DNA of 64,000 bases. It comes from CAKZLS01 sp963771545. GTDB taxonomy: Bacteria; Pseudomonadota; Alphaproteobacteria; Rhodospirillales; Defluviicoccaceae. The stretch's first letter is position 1; each line of letters begins with the position of its first letter. The DNA lies in contig CAVYTX010000002.1 in the NCBI GenBank assembly GCA_963771545.1, positions 310,001 to 374,000 of the forward strand, read 5' to 3'. The notes beneath the pieces are model-generated. The model did not search any database. It saw nothing but the letters and a program-made list of their open reading frames with translations, and was not told where the DNA came from. A program made the translations under genes and the position numbers. Of the stretch, positions 53,445-62,309 are shown piece by piece.

Positions 53445-56102
53445 ATGCTCGACAAAACCTATCGTCCCCGCGAGATCGAGGAAAAGCACTACGCGGCCTG
53501 GGAACGGCGCGGCGCCTTCGCGCGCGGCCGCAACGCAGACACCAACGCCAAGCCCTATACGATCGTCATTCCGCCTCCCAACGTGACCGGCAGCCTGCAT
53601 ATGGGGCACGCCCTCAACAACACCCTGCAGGACATCATGATCCGGCACGCGCGCATGACGGGGCGCGACGTGCTCTGGCAACCGGGCACGGATCATGCCG
53701 GGATCGCCACCCAGATGGTCGTCGAACGCCAGCTGGAAAAGGAAGGCCTGACCCGTCACGACCTTGGCCGCGAGGCCTTCATCGAACGGATCTGGAAGTG
53801 GAAGGCGGAGTCCGGCGGGACCATTACCGGGCAACTTCGCCGTCTGGGCGCATCCTGCGACTGGTCGCGCGAGCGCTTCACCATGGACGAGGGACTCTCG
53901 GCGGCGGTCCGCAAAGTGTTCGTCGATCTTTACAAGAAACAATTGATTTACCGCGACAAGCGGCTGGTCAATTGGGATCCGCTATTGCACACGGCGATTT
54001 CCGACCTCGAAGTGGAGCAGCGCGAGGTTCACGGCCATTTCTGGACCTTCCGATATCCGGTCGAAGGACAACCGGGCCGGTTCGTGGCGGTGGCGACCAC
54101 CCGTCCGGAGACGATGCTGGGCGACACGGCGGTGGCCGTTCACCCCGACGATGAACGCTACGCGGACCTCGTCGGCAAGCACTGCATCCTGCCCATCGTT
54201 GACCGTCCCATTGTCATCGTCGCGGATTCGCACGCCGATCCGGAAAAGGGAACCGGCGCGGTGAAAATCACGCCCGCTCACGATTTCAACGACTTCGAGG
54301 TGGGCCGGCGCCACGATCTGGAAATGATCAACGTTCTCGATGAGAGGGCGTGCATGAACGAGAACACGCCGGAGCGTTTCCGGGGATTGGACCGTTACGA
54401 GGCGCGCGACGCCATCGTTCGCGAGATGGAGACCCTCGGCCTGCTTGAGAAGGTCGAAGAGCATGTCATGATGGTCCCCTACGGCGACCGGTCCGGCGTG
54501 GTGGTCGAGCCGTGGCTGATGGATCAGTGGTTCGTCGACGCCAAGACCCTTGCCGAGCCCGCCATCCGAGCGGTGGAGGAGGGGCGCACCCGCTTCGTCC
54601 CCGAGCAGTGGACCAAGACCTATTTCGAATGGATGCGGAACATCCAGCCGTGGTGCGTTTCCCGGCAGATTTGGTGGGGGCATCAGATACCCGCGTGGTA
54701 CGGACCCGACGGTCATATTTTCGCGGAGCTGACCGAACAGGAGGCGCGGGCGGCGGCGCAAGCGCATTATGGCGCCGATACGCCGCTGCGGCGCGACGAA
54801 GACGTGCTCGACACGTGGTTCTCGTCGGCGCTGTGGCCGTTCTCCACCCTCGGCTGGCCGGAACAAACGCCGGAGCTGGCGCGCTACTATCCCACCGACG
54901 TGCTGGTCACCGGTTTCGACATCATCTTTTTCTGGGTCGCCCGGATGATGATGATGGGCCTTCACTTCATGGACGACGCCCCCTTTCACACCGTTTACAT
55001 CCATGCCCTCGTCCGTGACGAAAAAGGGCAGAAGATGTCGAAGTCGAAGGGCAACGTCATCGATCCGTTGCATCTGATCGACGCCTATGGCGCCGACGCC
55101 ATGCGGTTCACGCTGTGCGCCATGGCCGTCCAGGGGCGTGACGTGAGGATGTCGGAGAGCCGCGTAGAGGGGTATCGGAACTTCGCCACCAAGCTGTGGA
55201 ACGCGGCGCGTTTCTGCCAGATCAACGGCGCCCGGCCGGTCCGGGGGTTCGACCCCGCGTCATGCACGGAAACGGTCAACCGCTGGCTGGTGGGCAAAGT
55301 CGAGGAAACCGCGGATCGGGCGGCGGCGGCGCTCGAAGCCTATCGTTTCAATGACCTGGCCGAAGGTCTGTATCACTTTACCTGGGGCACCTTCTGCGAT
55401 TGGTATCTGGAGTTCGCGAAGCCGATCCTGCTGGGTGGCAGCGCCTCGGCGCAGGCCGAGACCCGTGCGGCCGCGGCGTGGGGGCTGGACCGGATCCTGC
55501 ATCTCCTCCACCCGATCATGCCGTTCGTGACCGAGGAGCTGTATCAGGAGACCGCCGATCGGGGCGGGGCGATGCTGATCGATCAGTCCTGGCCCCGGTT
55601 CGCGTCCTCGCACGGGGACCCCGAAGCCGCCGCCGAGATGGACTGGGTGGTGCGAATGATCTCGCTGGTTCGCGGCGTGCGCGCCGAAATGCATGTTCCG
55701 CCCGGCGCCAAGATCCCCTTGCTCCTGAGGAACACCGACGAGACGTCTGCCGCGCGCCTTGATGCGCACCGCGATATGATCGCCAGTCTGGCGCGTCTGT
55801 CCTCGGTCGACGTGCTCACGGACGATGTGCCGAAGGGCGCTGTCGAGGTCGTTCTCGACGAGGCGACCATCGTCCTGCCCATCGCGGGCGTGATCGACGT
55901 GGACGCGGAGAGGTCGCGGCTGGACAAGGAAATCGCCCGGCTCGACGGTGAGATCACCCGGTTCGATCGCAAGCTCGCCAACGAAAAATTTGTCGCCAAG
56001 GCGCCGCCCGAAGTGGTCGAAACCGAGCGCGAGCGCCGCGCCGATGCCATGCTGGCCCGCGAAAAGCTGGACGAGGCGGCGCGGCGGCTGGCCGCTCTTT
56101 GA
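53445..56102 (+). CDS. valS: valyl-tRNA synthetase
   Basis: 885 aa. Class I motifs HMGH (52-55) in PPNVTGSLHMGHALNN and KMSKS (530-534) in DEKGQKMSKSKGNVIDP are intact. The editing CP1 domain lies between, with TTRPETMLGDTAVAVHP. An anticodon-binding helical domain and a C-terminal coiled coil (LDKEIARLDGEITRFDRKL) typical of ValRS complete it. Start ATG 53445 immediately precedes LDKTYRPREIEEKHY, the conserved N-terminus. Confidence 0.97.
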   Translation: MLDKTYRPREIEEKHYAAWERRGAFARGRNADTNAKPYTIVIPPPNVTGSLHMGHALNNTLQDIMIRHARMTGRDVLWQPGTDHAGIATQMVVERQLEKEGLTRHDLGREAFIERIWKWKAESGGTITGQLRRLGASCDWSRERFTMDEGLSAAVRKVFVDLYKKQLIYRDKRLVNWDPLLHTAISDLEVEQREVHGHFWTFRYPVEGQPGRFVAVATTRPETMLGDTAVAVHPDDERYADLVGKHCILPIVDRPIVIVADSHADPEKGTGAVKITPAHDFNDFEVGRRHDLEMINVLDERACMNENTPERFRGLDRYEARDAIVREMETLGLLEKVEEHVMMVPYGDRSGVVVEPWLMDQWFVDAKTLAEPAIRAVEEGRTRFVPEQWTKTYFEWMRNIQPWCVSRQIWWGHQIPAWYGPDGHIFAELTEQEARAAAQAHYGADTPLRRDEDVLDTWFSSALWPFSTLGWPEQTPELARYYPTDVLVTGFDIIFFWVARMMMMGLHFMDDAPFHTVYIHALVRDEKGQKMSKSKGNVIDPLHLIDAYGADAMRFTLCAMAVQGRDVRMSESRVEGYRNFATKLWNAARFCQINGARPVRGFDPASCTETVNRWLVGKVEETADRAAAALEAYRFNDLAEGLYHFTWGTFCDWYLEFAKPILLGGSASAQAETRAAAAWGLDRILHLLHPIMPFVTEELYQETADRGGAMLIDQSWPRFASSHGDPEAAAEMDWVVRMISLVRGVRAEMHVPPGAKIPLLLRNTDETSAARLDAHRDMIASLARLSSVDVLTDDVPKGAVEVVLDEATIVLPIAGVIDVDAERSRLDKEIARLDGEITRFDRKLANEKFVAKAPPEVVETERERRADAMLAREKLDEAARRLAAL

Positions 56103-56120
56103 TACCGAACTCCGGCGCGG

Positions 56121-56137
56121 TTATACCAACGGTCATT
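56121..56137. repeat. isolated terminal motif of the palindrome family
   Basis: TTATACCAACGGTCATTG-type sequence matching the outer end of copy B (AATACCAACGATCATTG). It covers the TGA stop (56133-56135, minus strand) of the yceI-type gene and lies 19 nt after the valS stop. Confidence 0.45.
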
Positions 56138-56750
56138 GCTGGCGGACGCCCTCGAGGGATAGCGTGACCTCGACGGTTTGGGATGCCGGGCCGAGATCAT
56201 AGTCGATGCCGAAATCGGCGAGGGCCAGGGTCGTCGTGCCAAGAAATCCGGCGCGGTATCCGCCCCAGGGGTCCGGACCGTGACCGATTTCCTCCACCGC
56301 GATGTCGATGGGTTTGGTCACCCCGTTGAGGGTCAGATTGCCGGCGATGACGCCGGCGGTGTCCCCGGCGGGGATGACTTCGGTGCTCACGAAGGTGGCC
56401 TTGGGGTGGGCATCCACGTTCAGAAAGTCCTTGCTGCGAAGGTGCTTGTCTCGCTCGGCATGGTCGGTGTCGACGCTGGCGGTGGCGATTTCCACGGTCA
56501 CCGAGGAGTTGGCGGGATTGTCCCGGTCCAGCAGAATATTTCCGCCAAACTCGTTGAACCGGCCGTACAGCCAGCTATAGCCGAGATGCATGATACGGAA
56601 TTCGATGAAGGCGTGCTGGGTATCGATATTGTACATCTCCTCGGCGGCCTTCGCCGCTGGCGCCGTGGCGGCGGCGGCCAGCATCACAAGCAGCGCGGTG
56701 CGTGGGGTCAGGGTCCAGGGGAAGCGGCTGAAGGGGTTTCTTACTGTCAT
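56133..56750 (-). CDS. YceI-family periplasmic lipid/isoprenoid-binding protein
   Basis: 205 aa with a signal peptide (TALLVMLAAAATAPAAKA). The YceI beta-barrel begins YNIDTQHAFIEFRIMHLGYSW, with DRDNPANSSVTVEIATASVDT, RDKHLRSKDFLNVDAHPKATF and the C-terminal GTTTLALADFGIDYD region. Members carry polyprenyl-type ligands in the periplasm. It overlaps the cytochrome b561 gene upstream (56747-56750, ATGA), a very common operon pair. Confidence 0.92.
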   Translation of the reverse strand: MTVRNPFSRFPWTLTPRTALLVMLAAAATAPAAKAAEEMYNIDTQHAFIEFRIMHLGYSWLYGRFNEFGGNILLDRDNPANSSVTVEIATASVDTDHAERDKHLRSKDFLNVDAHPKATFVSTEVIPAGDTAGVIAGNLTLNGVTKPIDIAVEEIGHGPDPWGGYRAGFLGTTTLALADFGIDYDLGPASQTVEVTLSLEGVRQQ

Positions 56751-57358
56751 GGCTCTTTCCTTTGATCGCTAGAGAGGTGCGGGGTCATGGTTGTCGTGGA
56801 TGCCCGGTCGCGTTTAAGCCCCAGCATGCGCGTCAGGGTGGCGTCTCGGTCGATGAAATGGTGCTTGAAGGCGGCCAGCGCGTGCAGCCCGGCAAGGCCC
56901 ATCAGCGCAATGGCCAACCAGTAGTGAACGGCGCCGGCCACGTCCGCCTGACGGGGAAGTCCTTGAATGGTCGCCGGAATGGACACCAGATCGAATACGT
57001 GAATGGGATCGCCCTTGGCCGTCGCGATCAGATAACCGGCGGCGATGATGGCCAGAACGCCGACATTGAGAAGGCGGTGAACCCAATGGGCCACGTGGAT
57101 CTCCCAGGGCCGCGCGCCCGGCTCCGGTTGCGGCGCGCCGCCGGTCCACCGCCATGCGAGGCGCGCCGCCAGCACCAGCAGCAGCACCATGCCCACCGAC
57201 TTGTGCAACTCCGGAGCCCGGTGATACCAGGCATCGTAATAAGTGAGGCCCACCATCCACAGGCCGGAGATAAACAGCCCGATCACGGCCACCGCCACCA
57301 GCCAATGCAGCAGGATAGAGATCGCGCCATAAGTGGCCGGTGTATTCCGCAGGAGCAT
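56747..57358 (-). CDS. cytochrome b561 family membrane protein
   Basis: 203 aa from ATG 57358. Four membrane segments with the paired haem-ligating histidines: ISILLHWLVAVAVIGLF (first), ELHKSVGMVLLLVLAARL, HVAHWVHRLLNVGVLAII and HYWLAIALMGLAGLHALAAFKHHFIDRD. It passes electrons between quinol and periplasmic acceptors. Its stop overlaps the yceI-type start, so both are translated together. Confidence 0.9.
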   Translation of the reverse strand: MLLRNTPATYGAISILLHWLVAVAVIGLFISGLWMVGLTYYDAWYHRAPELHKSVGMVLLLVLAARLAWRWTGGAPQPEPGARPWEIHVAHWVHRLLNVGVLAIIAAGYLIATAKGDPIHVFDLVSIPATIQGLPRQADVAGAVHYWLAIALMGLAGLHALAAFKHHFIDRDATLTRMLGLKRDRASTTTMTPHLSSDQRKEP

Positions 57359-57909
57359 CCGCCGGGTACTCGATTTGCCGCGCCAACGTCACGACTATAA
57401 GGATTTACGCCGCGCCCGAAAGCCTTGAACGACCCCCCATCGCTCAAGCATGCGTGATCGCGGCGGCGCCCGCATCTTATGTCATCCCTTCCATTCCTGG
57501 CTGGCACCCCCTTCCACGCTTGCCCAATGGCGGCTTACGAATGGAACTGCGGAAGGTTTTACGAGGAGCGGATAGGGTGCAACTCGACCCGCAGCTACAG
57601 ACCGCACAAGCGTTTGATGCTGGTCGGTACTAACCGTCACTCATGACCCAAGGCGGATCTTCCAGAAGTTCATCGACCGCCTCATTTACAAACGTAGATA
57701 GCGGTTTGCCACTCCGTCCGGTGGCTCTGCGCGCAGCTCAGAAAACCCCGTTTTGATTGCGTTGCGAGCCCTGTTGAGCCAAACTTATTGGGCTGGGAGG
57801 GGCACAAGCGGAAAACTTGGATTACCGTTCTTTGTAAGGCGCGGGCCATCGGGCCGAATCGGGAAACCCAAATAGTCGATTTGCCTGTGAAAAAGGAGGC
57901 GATGGGGCA
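57359..57909. other. gene-free region upstream of the TIR gene
   Basis: 551 bp. No frame shows protein character; the 91-codon minus-strand frame (57682-57957) runs into the TIR gene and is a shadow. The segment marks the boundary between the core gene block and the accessory block and may hold the promoter of the TIR gene; GTCGGTACTAACC at 57623-57635 resembles the outer end of palindrome copy C but is unpaired. Confidence 0.55.
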
Positions 57910-59346
57910 ATGGGCGCAAACGAAGAAGCGATCAAGGTGTTTCTTTCCTACGCCCACGAAGACGACGCTTGGTGCGCGGAGTTAAGCCGGCACTTAGGCG
58001 CGCTTAAGCATGGAAGCATCATCAATCTTTGGACCGATTTCAAGATATCTCCCGGGGAACCGTGGGACGAGCGGATTCAACTCGAACTGAATTCCGCCGA
58101 CTTGATTCTGCTCCTGGTGAGTCCGGCCTTTATAGACTCCAAGTTTTGTTGGCGTGAGGAAATGGTCCGAGCGATCGAGCGACACCACGCGGGCGTCGCG
58201 CGCGTGATCCCCATCGCGCTTGAGGAATGCTATTGGCGCACGGCCCCTTTTGCGGCGCTGCAAGGGCTTCCCAAGAACATGAAAGCAATAAGAAATTATC
58301 CGAAGGATAAGCGAGCGGCTATATGGCGCGAGGTGGCGGAGGGCATCCACAAAGCGGTCGACGAATGGCAGGCACGGCGCCCCGGATTGCTGAGCATCGA
58401 TCCTAGCGATGCCGAAGGGCGCGGCGTCGCCTCGGAAATTCAGCAATACCTTCCGTTGAGAGCGCAGCACTTCAAACAATTCCTTCAGCAGCCTCTAGAC
58501 CGTGGCGATCGGGAAGTCGGTGACCGCGAATCCGTGGCCGACCTGAGAAGCAAATTGCTTCGCGGTGTAAGCTTGGAGCGACCAAAGTTATTAACTGTCG
58601 AAGGCACGCTTTTCCCTTGCGCGCTGCTCAACAGCGGCTGGTGGGAAAGGCAACTCCAAAGCAAGTCACGCACTGCTGGGTGGCGCTGGCGTAACCGGGT
58701 TCAAGAGTGGTTGTTTAATGGTTTCGACCTGTGGGCGCCGTCTTGGGACTTCACGTGGACAATTGAAGACGGGCTGCCTGATGCGGTAGGGCCGCGTTTC
58801 ATTGCTCAGCTTGGCAGTGGCGACGAAGCGGATTCACTACCGGTGGTGATACCGGAAAGCAAGGCAGCGAAGCTCCGCGAGTGGTTCGCGGAAGCTTGGG
58901 GTGGCGCCGACGTAGAGGTCACAGGACTCCTTGGTCGACGCGATCATTTCCCTGGGTGCGAGGGTTTGAACTATTTTGGTGGCGTGCTCGACTATTGCCT
59001 ATGGCTTGACGAAGAGGAACCAAAGCATAAAATCAAGCGCGCTCCCATCAGTACATCCCTATATTCGGGCTACCTATGGAAATGCATGGTGCCCCAGAAT
59101 TGGAGGGAAGGACACAAAACTGTTCGGCTGCGAGACGTGTACTTCATTTGGGACCACACGAATTTTGCTGCCGATGAAGCAATCAAGTATAGCCTGGACG
59201 CTTTGGACCATAAGGAGAAGTACCTCCGTGCAATGCACGGAGATTTGGTGCTGATCCAAAAGTCCTCGGACTTGGTCCCTGGAAAGCCCCTTTTTTCCGC
59301 CCGACAAGCTTACAACATAATTACCGGCGGCGTTGACGAGGCCTGA
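57910..59346 (+). CDS. TIR-domain protein with a large C-terminal domain of unknown type
   Basis: 478 aa. ATG 57910 has AAGGAGG at 57893-57899. Residues about 8-145 are a TIR domain: KVFLSYAHEDDAWCAELSRHL, WTDFKISPGEPWDERI, LLLVSPAFIDSKFCWREEM, with Glu83/Glu84 placed like the NADase catalytic Glu, then RVIPIALEECYWRTAPFAALQGLP. The remaining 320 residues, rich in Trp (LLNSGWWERQLQSK, DLWAPSWDFTWTIEDG, YCLWLDEEEPKHKIKR), match nothing I recognise and are not STING, Sir2, SAVED or HEPN by motif. Likely a stand-alone NAD-depleting immune or death effector whose C-terminus senses a trigger. Codon use and lack of core neighbours suggest transfer. Confidence 0.8.
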   Translation: MGANEEAIKVFLSYAHEDDAWCAELSRHLGALKHGSIINLWTDFKISPGEPWDERIQLELNSADLILLLVSPAFIDSKFCWREEMVRAIERHHAGVARVIPIALEECYWRTAPFAALQGLPKNMKAIRNYPKDKRAAIWREVAEGIHKAVDEWQARRPGLLSIDPSDAEGRGVASEIQQYLPLRAQHFKQFLQQPLDRGDREVGDRESVADLRSKLLRGVSLERPKLLTVEGTLFPCALLNSGWWERQLQSKSRTAGWRWRNRVQEWLFNGFDLWAPSWDFTWTIEDGLPDAVGPRFIAQLGSGDEADSLPVVIPESKAAKLREWFAEAWGGADVEVTGLLGRRDHFPGCEGLNYFGGVLDYCLWLDEEEPKHKIKRAPISTSLYSGYLWKCMVPQNWREGHKTVRLRDVYFIWDHTNFAADEAIKYSLDALDHKEKYLRAMHGDLVLIQKSSDLVPGKPLFSARQAYNIITGGVDEA

Positions 59347-59381
59347 GGAAGTTCCAGCCTGATTAAACGGGGTATTGGACG

Positions 59382-59681
59382 ATGATCGTAGTGGTGTTTC
59401 GAACGCGCATGCGCAACGATGCGGATTTGGCGGAAGCTGAATCCATGGGTTTAAGGTTGTATGAATTGGCCTCGGCGATGCCAGGTTTCGTCTCCTATAA
59501 AGAGTTTGCGGCCGAAGACGGAGAGTGCGTCGCAGTCGTCGAATTCGAGTCGCTGGAAACACTTGCCGCGTGGCGCGACCATCCTGAGCATCGAAAAGCG
59601 CAGGAGCGAGGTCGCGACGCCTACTTCGCCAGCTATCATATACAGATTTGCAGCATCGTTCGCGAATATTCGTTTCCGTAA
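59382..59681 (+). CDS. antibiotic biosynthesis monooxygenase (ABM) domain protein
   Basis: 99 aa. The ferredoxin-like ABM fold is clear: IVVVFRTRMRNDADLAEAE, LASAMPGFVSYKEFAAEDGE and LETLAAWRDHPEHRKAQERG then the DAYFASYHIQICSI strand. Such small dimeric proteins oxidise small aromatics or quinones without cofactor. Start ATG 59382 is 35 nt after the TIR stop, so the two may share a transcript, though a functional link is doubtful. Confidence 0.85.
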   Translation: MIVVVFRTRMRNDADLAEAESMGLRLYELASAMPGFVSYKEFAAEDGECVAVVEFESLETLAAWRDHPEHRKAQERGRDAYFASYHIQICSIVREYSFP

Positions 59682-59892
59682 TACTTCTGAGGTGGTTCGA
59701 ACACTACGAAATTGAGCGTTATACACTCCGGCACCGTTGGTCCTGCGCCGATGGGCGCTTTACGCCGCGAATGCTCGGGATCATTGAAAATCCAAGGCGG
59801 CTGATCGTTAAGTTAGAAAAGGAAATGTTCGTGGTTTCCCGATCGCTTTACGTCGTTCGCAATTGACGAGCGGGAAACGCGGCGCGGCGCCG

Positions 59893-60207
59893 TCAGGCGC
59901 ACTTGTTCCAGCCGACCAAGGTGTAGCTGGACTCGAGGTCCCAAACGATATCGCCCGCGCCGCTCAGATCAAGGAGGACGGTTTGCACGTCGCTGATTCC
60001 CGCGCCACGCTCGCCGAGGAAGTCCGTCACCTCTTTTTCGGTCATCGTGCACCCGCGCCTCTCCATTTCCACGACGAGTTCGTAGGGTTCATCGCCGGGG
60101 CCAAGTTGCTGGAGGTAATCGCTCGCCGCCATGGCGCGGCTCACGTAAAAACCCGCCAGGGCCAGACCCATCAACACATAACGGTAACGTGGCATTCCTG
60201 ACTCCAT
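59893..60207 (-). CDS. small periplasmic hypothetical protein
   Basis: 104 aa from ATG 60207 (ATG 60195 also in frame); GAGGGAATT upstream may be the ribosome-binding site. Signal peptide YVLMGLALAGFYVSRAMA. The mature part (DYLQQLGPGDEPYELVVEMERRGCTMTEKEVTDFLGERGAG) is small and has two cysteines, one at the extreme C-terminus (GWNKCA). I do not recognise the family. It faces the ABM gene convergently. Confidence 0.6.
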   Translation of the reverse strand: MESGMPRYRYVLMGLALAGFYVSRAMAASDYLQQLGPGDEPYELVVEMERRGCTMTEKEVTDFLGERGAGISDVQTVLLDLSGAGDIVWDLESSYTLVGWNKCA

Positions 60208-60405
60208 GAATTCCAATTCCCTCCACGCGAATCGTACGACCAAATGGGGGCCAAAATGTGACCGCGTCCGTAACGAAAAATGCCAATTCCCGAAAGACGG
60301 CGACAAACGGCGGCGCCATTGAACCCCGCCCGGATTCAACGGAGAAAAGGCAATGAACAAAAGGGGAGAAAAGAGAAATGGGAAAAAGGGACGCTACCAG
60401 CCTTT

Positions 60406-61533
60406 TTACCGATGAAGACCGTTAGATATATCGAGCGATAAATAATATCCGAATTCGTCCTTTCCGCTTTTTACAACACCATGTTTGCCTTCGTTATTGT
60501 TTTCCGTTTGCACATAGAGGTTTGCAATATCGTGAAATTCATCTTCACCAACGAAGTCCGGGAGGTAGCCGGTCTTCCGATTGTCGCTTTGGATCGGGTA
60601 AAGTCGCAGCTCCATCGCCGGTTCGCCGCCGCTTGATCGGATGCTCAGGCGGCCGATGAGGCCGAAGGGCAAAACCTCGCTTCGCGCATATCGTCCCGGG
60701 GAATTGAAGACGAAGTTGCCGAGACCGTAAACGACCCACTTCCCCTTGTACCGGCCGATTTCCTGAAGCACGTGAGCGCCATGGCCGACGACGAGATCCG
60801 CGCCGGAATCGATCAGCACCCGCGCCAATCTCTGTTGACGCTTGTTCGCATACTGATAGTTATTGCCCCAATGCGGGAACGCTATGATGAAGGCATCCGC
60901 GAATTCCCGGCGGAGAGCGACGATCTGTTCGCCCGCTTTCTCCCGCGACCATGAGTTCACGCCGGCGCATTCGGGGCCCGCGTAATACTCCCATGTCATA
61001 TGGTTTGCTTGATACTCGAAGCCGGACGCAATCACCACGCGCAGCGGGCGATTGCCGATCGTCACATGGTGATGAAGCGCGGTCGCCGCGTCGGCGGCGG
61101 TTTGGCCCGCCCCGATATGGGCGACACCGGCCGCGTTCATCACATCGATGGTGTCGGTCAATCCGCCCTGACCGAAATCCATGGCGTGATTGTTCGCGAG
61201 AGAGACCGCGTTGATGCCGAGGGACGGTAGCAGTTCGCTCACGCCCGCCGCGCCGGCATAATCGAGATAGCGCTTGACCTTGCTCAACGCGGACTCGCGG
61301 CGGTCGGTGACGGCCGCCTCGAGGTTCGCCAACGTGAAATCCGACGCGGCGAGCAACGGCCGGAATTTCCGGAAGCTGTAGTCATACCCTCTCTCTTTGA
61401 GAAGATTGCCTCGGCCGCGCGCTTCCAGCTTTTCCTGATAGCTGTCTCCCGGGTTGGTGTCCCCCAAAAAGGTGATGACATGATCGGCCCGCTGCTCGCG
61501 CTCCGCCGATCCGGGTTTTCGCGCTCGCTTCAT
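60406..61533 (-). CDS. CapA-family (poly-gamma-glutamate synthesis type) metallophosphatase-like protein
   Basis: 375 aa from ATG 61533, chosen because ATGA (61530-61533) overlaps the stop of the small gene upstream. CapA blocks are present: ITFLGDTNPGDSY, LANLEAAVTDRR, INAVSLANNHAMDFGQGGL, IAFPHWGNNYQY, VVGHGAHVLQEIGRYKGKWVVYGLGNFVF. These residues form a calcineurin-like di-metal site. No signal peptide is visible, unlike Bacillus CapA. It may process or tether a polymer at the envelope; no capB/capC genes are in the window. Confidence 0.88.
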   Translation of the reverse strand: MKRARKPGSAEREQRADHVITFLGDTNPGDSYQEKLEARGRGNLLKERGYDYSFRKFRPLLAASDFTLANLEAAVTDRRESALSKVKRYLDYAGAAGVSELLPSLGINAVSLANNHAMDFGQGGLTDTIDVMNAAGVAHIGAGQTAADAATALHHHVTIGNRPLRVVIASGFEYQANHMTWEYYAGPECAGVNSWSREKAGEQIVALRREFADAFIIAFPHWGNNYQYANKRQQRLARVLIDSGADLVVGHGAHVLQEIGRYKGKWVVYGLGNFVFNSPGRYARSEVLPFGLIGRLSIRSSGGEPAMELRLYPIQSDNRKTGYLPDFVGEDEFHDIANLYVQTENNNEGKHGVVKSGKDEFGYYLSLDISNGLHR

Positions 61534-61837
61534 GAAAGTCTCCAGCACCAGCGCGCCGTTGTCTCCGGTAAAATGCGACCGGCAGATTTCAACGCTTTTT
61601 CGCGGTTTCCGAATTTCTTGACGTCGCGCCCGTTGCCGCCGGCAACGGGTTTTCCAAGCAGCGGAAAGACCGCGTCATCGACGCCTTCGGAACGAGAATT
61701 CCCGATCGATCCGATAGGTGACGCGCCGCGGATCGATGTGGATGACTTCATCGCAATCATTGAGCGCCTCGGTGTAATAGCGGACGTCGTTGAGCGGCCA
61801 GGCCTTTTTCGACGATGCCGGCGACGGTCTTTCCCAT
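61530..61837 (-). pseudogene. small gene coupled to capA, frame broken by two extra bases
   Basis: ATG 61837 with GAGGA just upstream starts MGKTVAGIVEK; after one base is removed near 61805 the frame reads AWPLNDVRYYTEALNDCDEVIHIDPRRVTYRID, and after a second removal near 61695 SRSEGVDDAVFPLLGKPVAGGNGRDVKKFGNREKAL, ending TGA 61530-61532 within the ATGA overlap of capA. The corrected product is 101 aa. No family is recognised. Good start site, coupling and protein-like segments in all three frames support a real gene with two insertion errors or lesions. Confidence 0.5.
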
Positions 61838-62015
61838 TATTTCCTCTTTTGTGCCCTGTGCTCTACTGGAGAACCGAACTGTACGGTTCCGGAATTGTAT
61901 CGTCCATGATCGGAACGTCCGTGTGCACGGATAAGATGGCCGCCCGACACTACTGTTTCCTCGATTTTTCGGGGCATACTACGATGCTAGTGGTCTGGAT
62001 CCAACATATGGTGCC

Positions 62016-62165
62016 CCTACGATCGCGTTTCCCGCTCCCTCGGCAGGAGGTCGCGCGCCGGCGATGGCGACCCATCGTCAAGCGTGGTCGACGCCCCGAG
62101 GGAGCGGGAAACGCGACCCTCCGGGCGGCCTTGCGAGGCCCCCGGCGGCGTTGCGGGCGTCCCCG
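62016..62165. repeat. dispersed palindromic element, copy D (inverted orientation)
   Basis: Perfect 20-bp inner arms CGCGTTTCCCGCTCCCTCGG (62024-62043) and their complement (62096-62115) around exactly 52 nt, the same geometry as copies A and C. Relative to copy C the element is inverted; the flank 62116-62165 matches the C flank GCGCAACGCCGCCGGGGGCC on the other strand. Outer terminal repeats are weak. Confidence 0.75.
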
Positions 62166-62274
62166 GCGTTAGCGATTGAAGCCGAATGGCGGAAACGCGC
62201 CGCGCGCGGGGTTCCGGCGAAGCCGAATGCGCGGCCCGCGGGGGAATGCCCGTTCTTAGCGGCGCCGCCACGTA

Positions 62275-62303
62275 TTGACATTGTGGGTACACACCATCAT
62301 AGT
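62275..62303 (+). promoter_or_regulatory. tacAT promoter with palindromic operator
   Basis: -35 TTGACA (62275-62280), 17-bp spacer, -10 CATAGT (62298-62303). The palindrome GTG-G-GTAC-A-CAC (62283-62294) lies in the spacer as a likely TacA operator. Transcription is predicted to start at about 62309, next to the ATG at 62310. Confidence 0.5.
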
Positions 62304-62309
62304 CCGGAC

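Larger units (their letters stand above)
61838..62309. other. intergenic region with palindromic element copy D
   Basis: 472 bp between the small capA-linked gene and tacA. It contains repeat copy D (62016-62165), then a GC-rich stretch, then the tacA promoter. No gene is supported. Confidence 0.6.
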
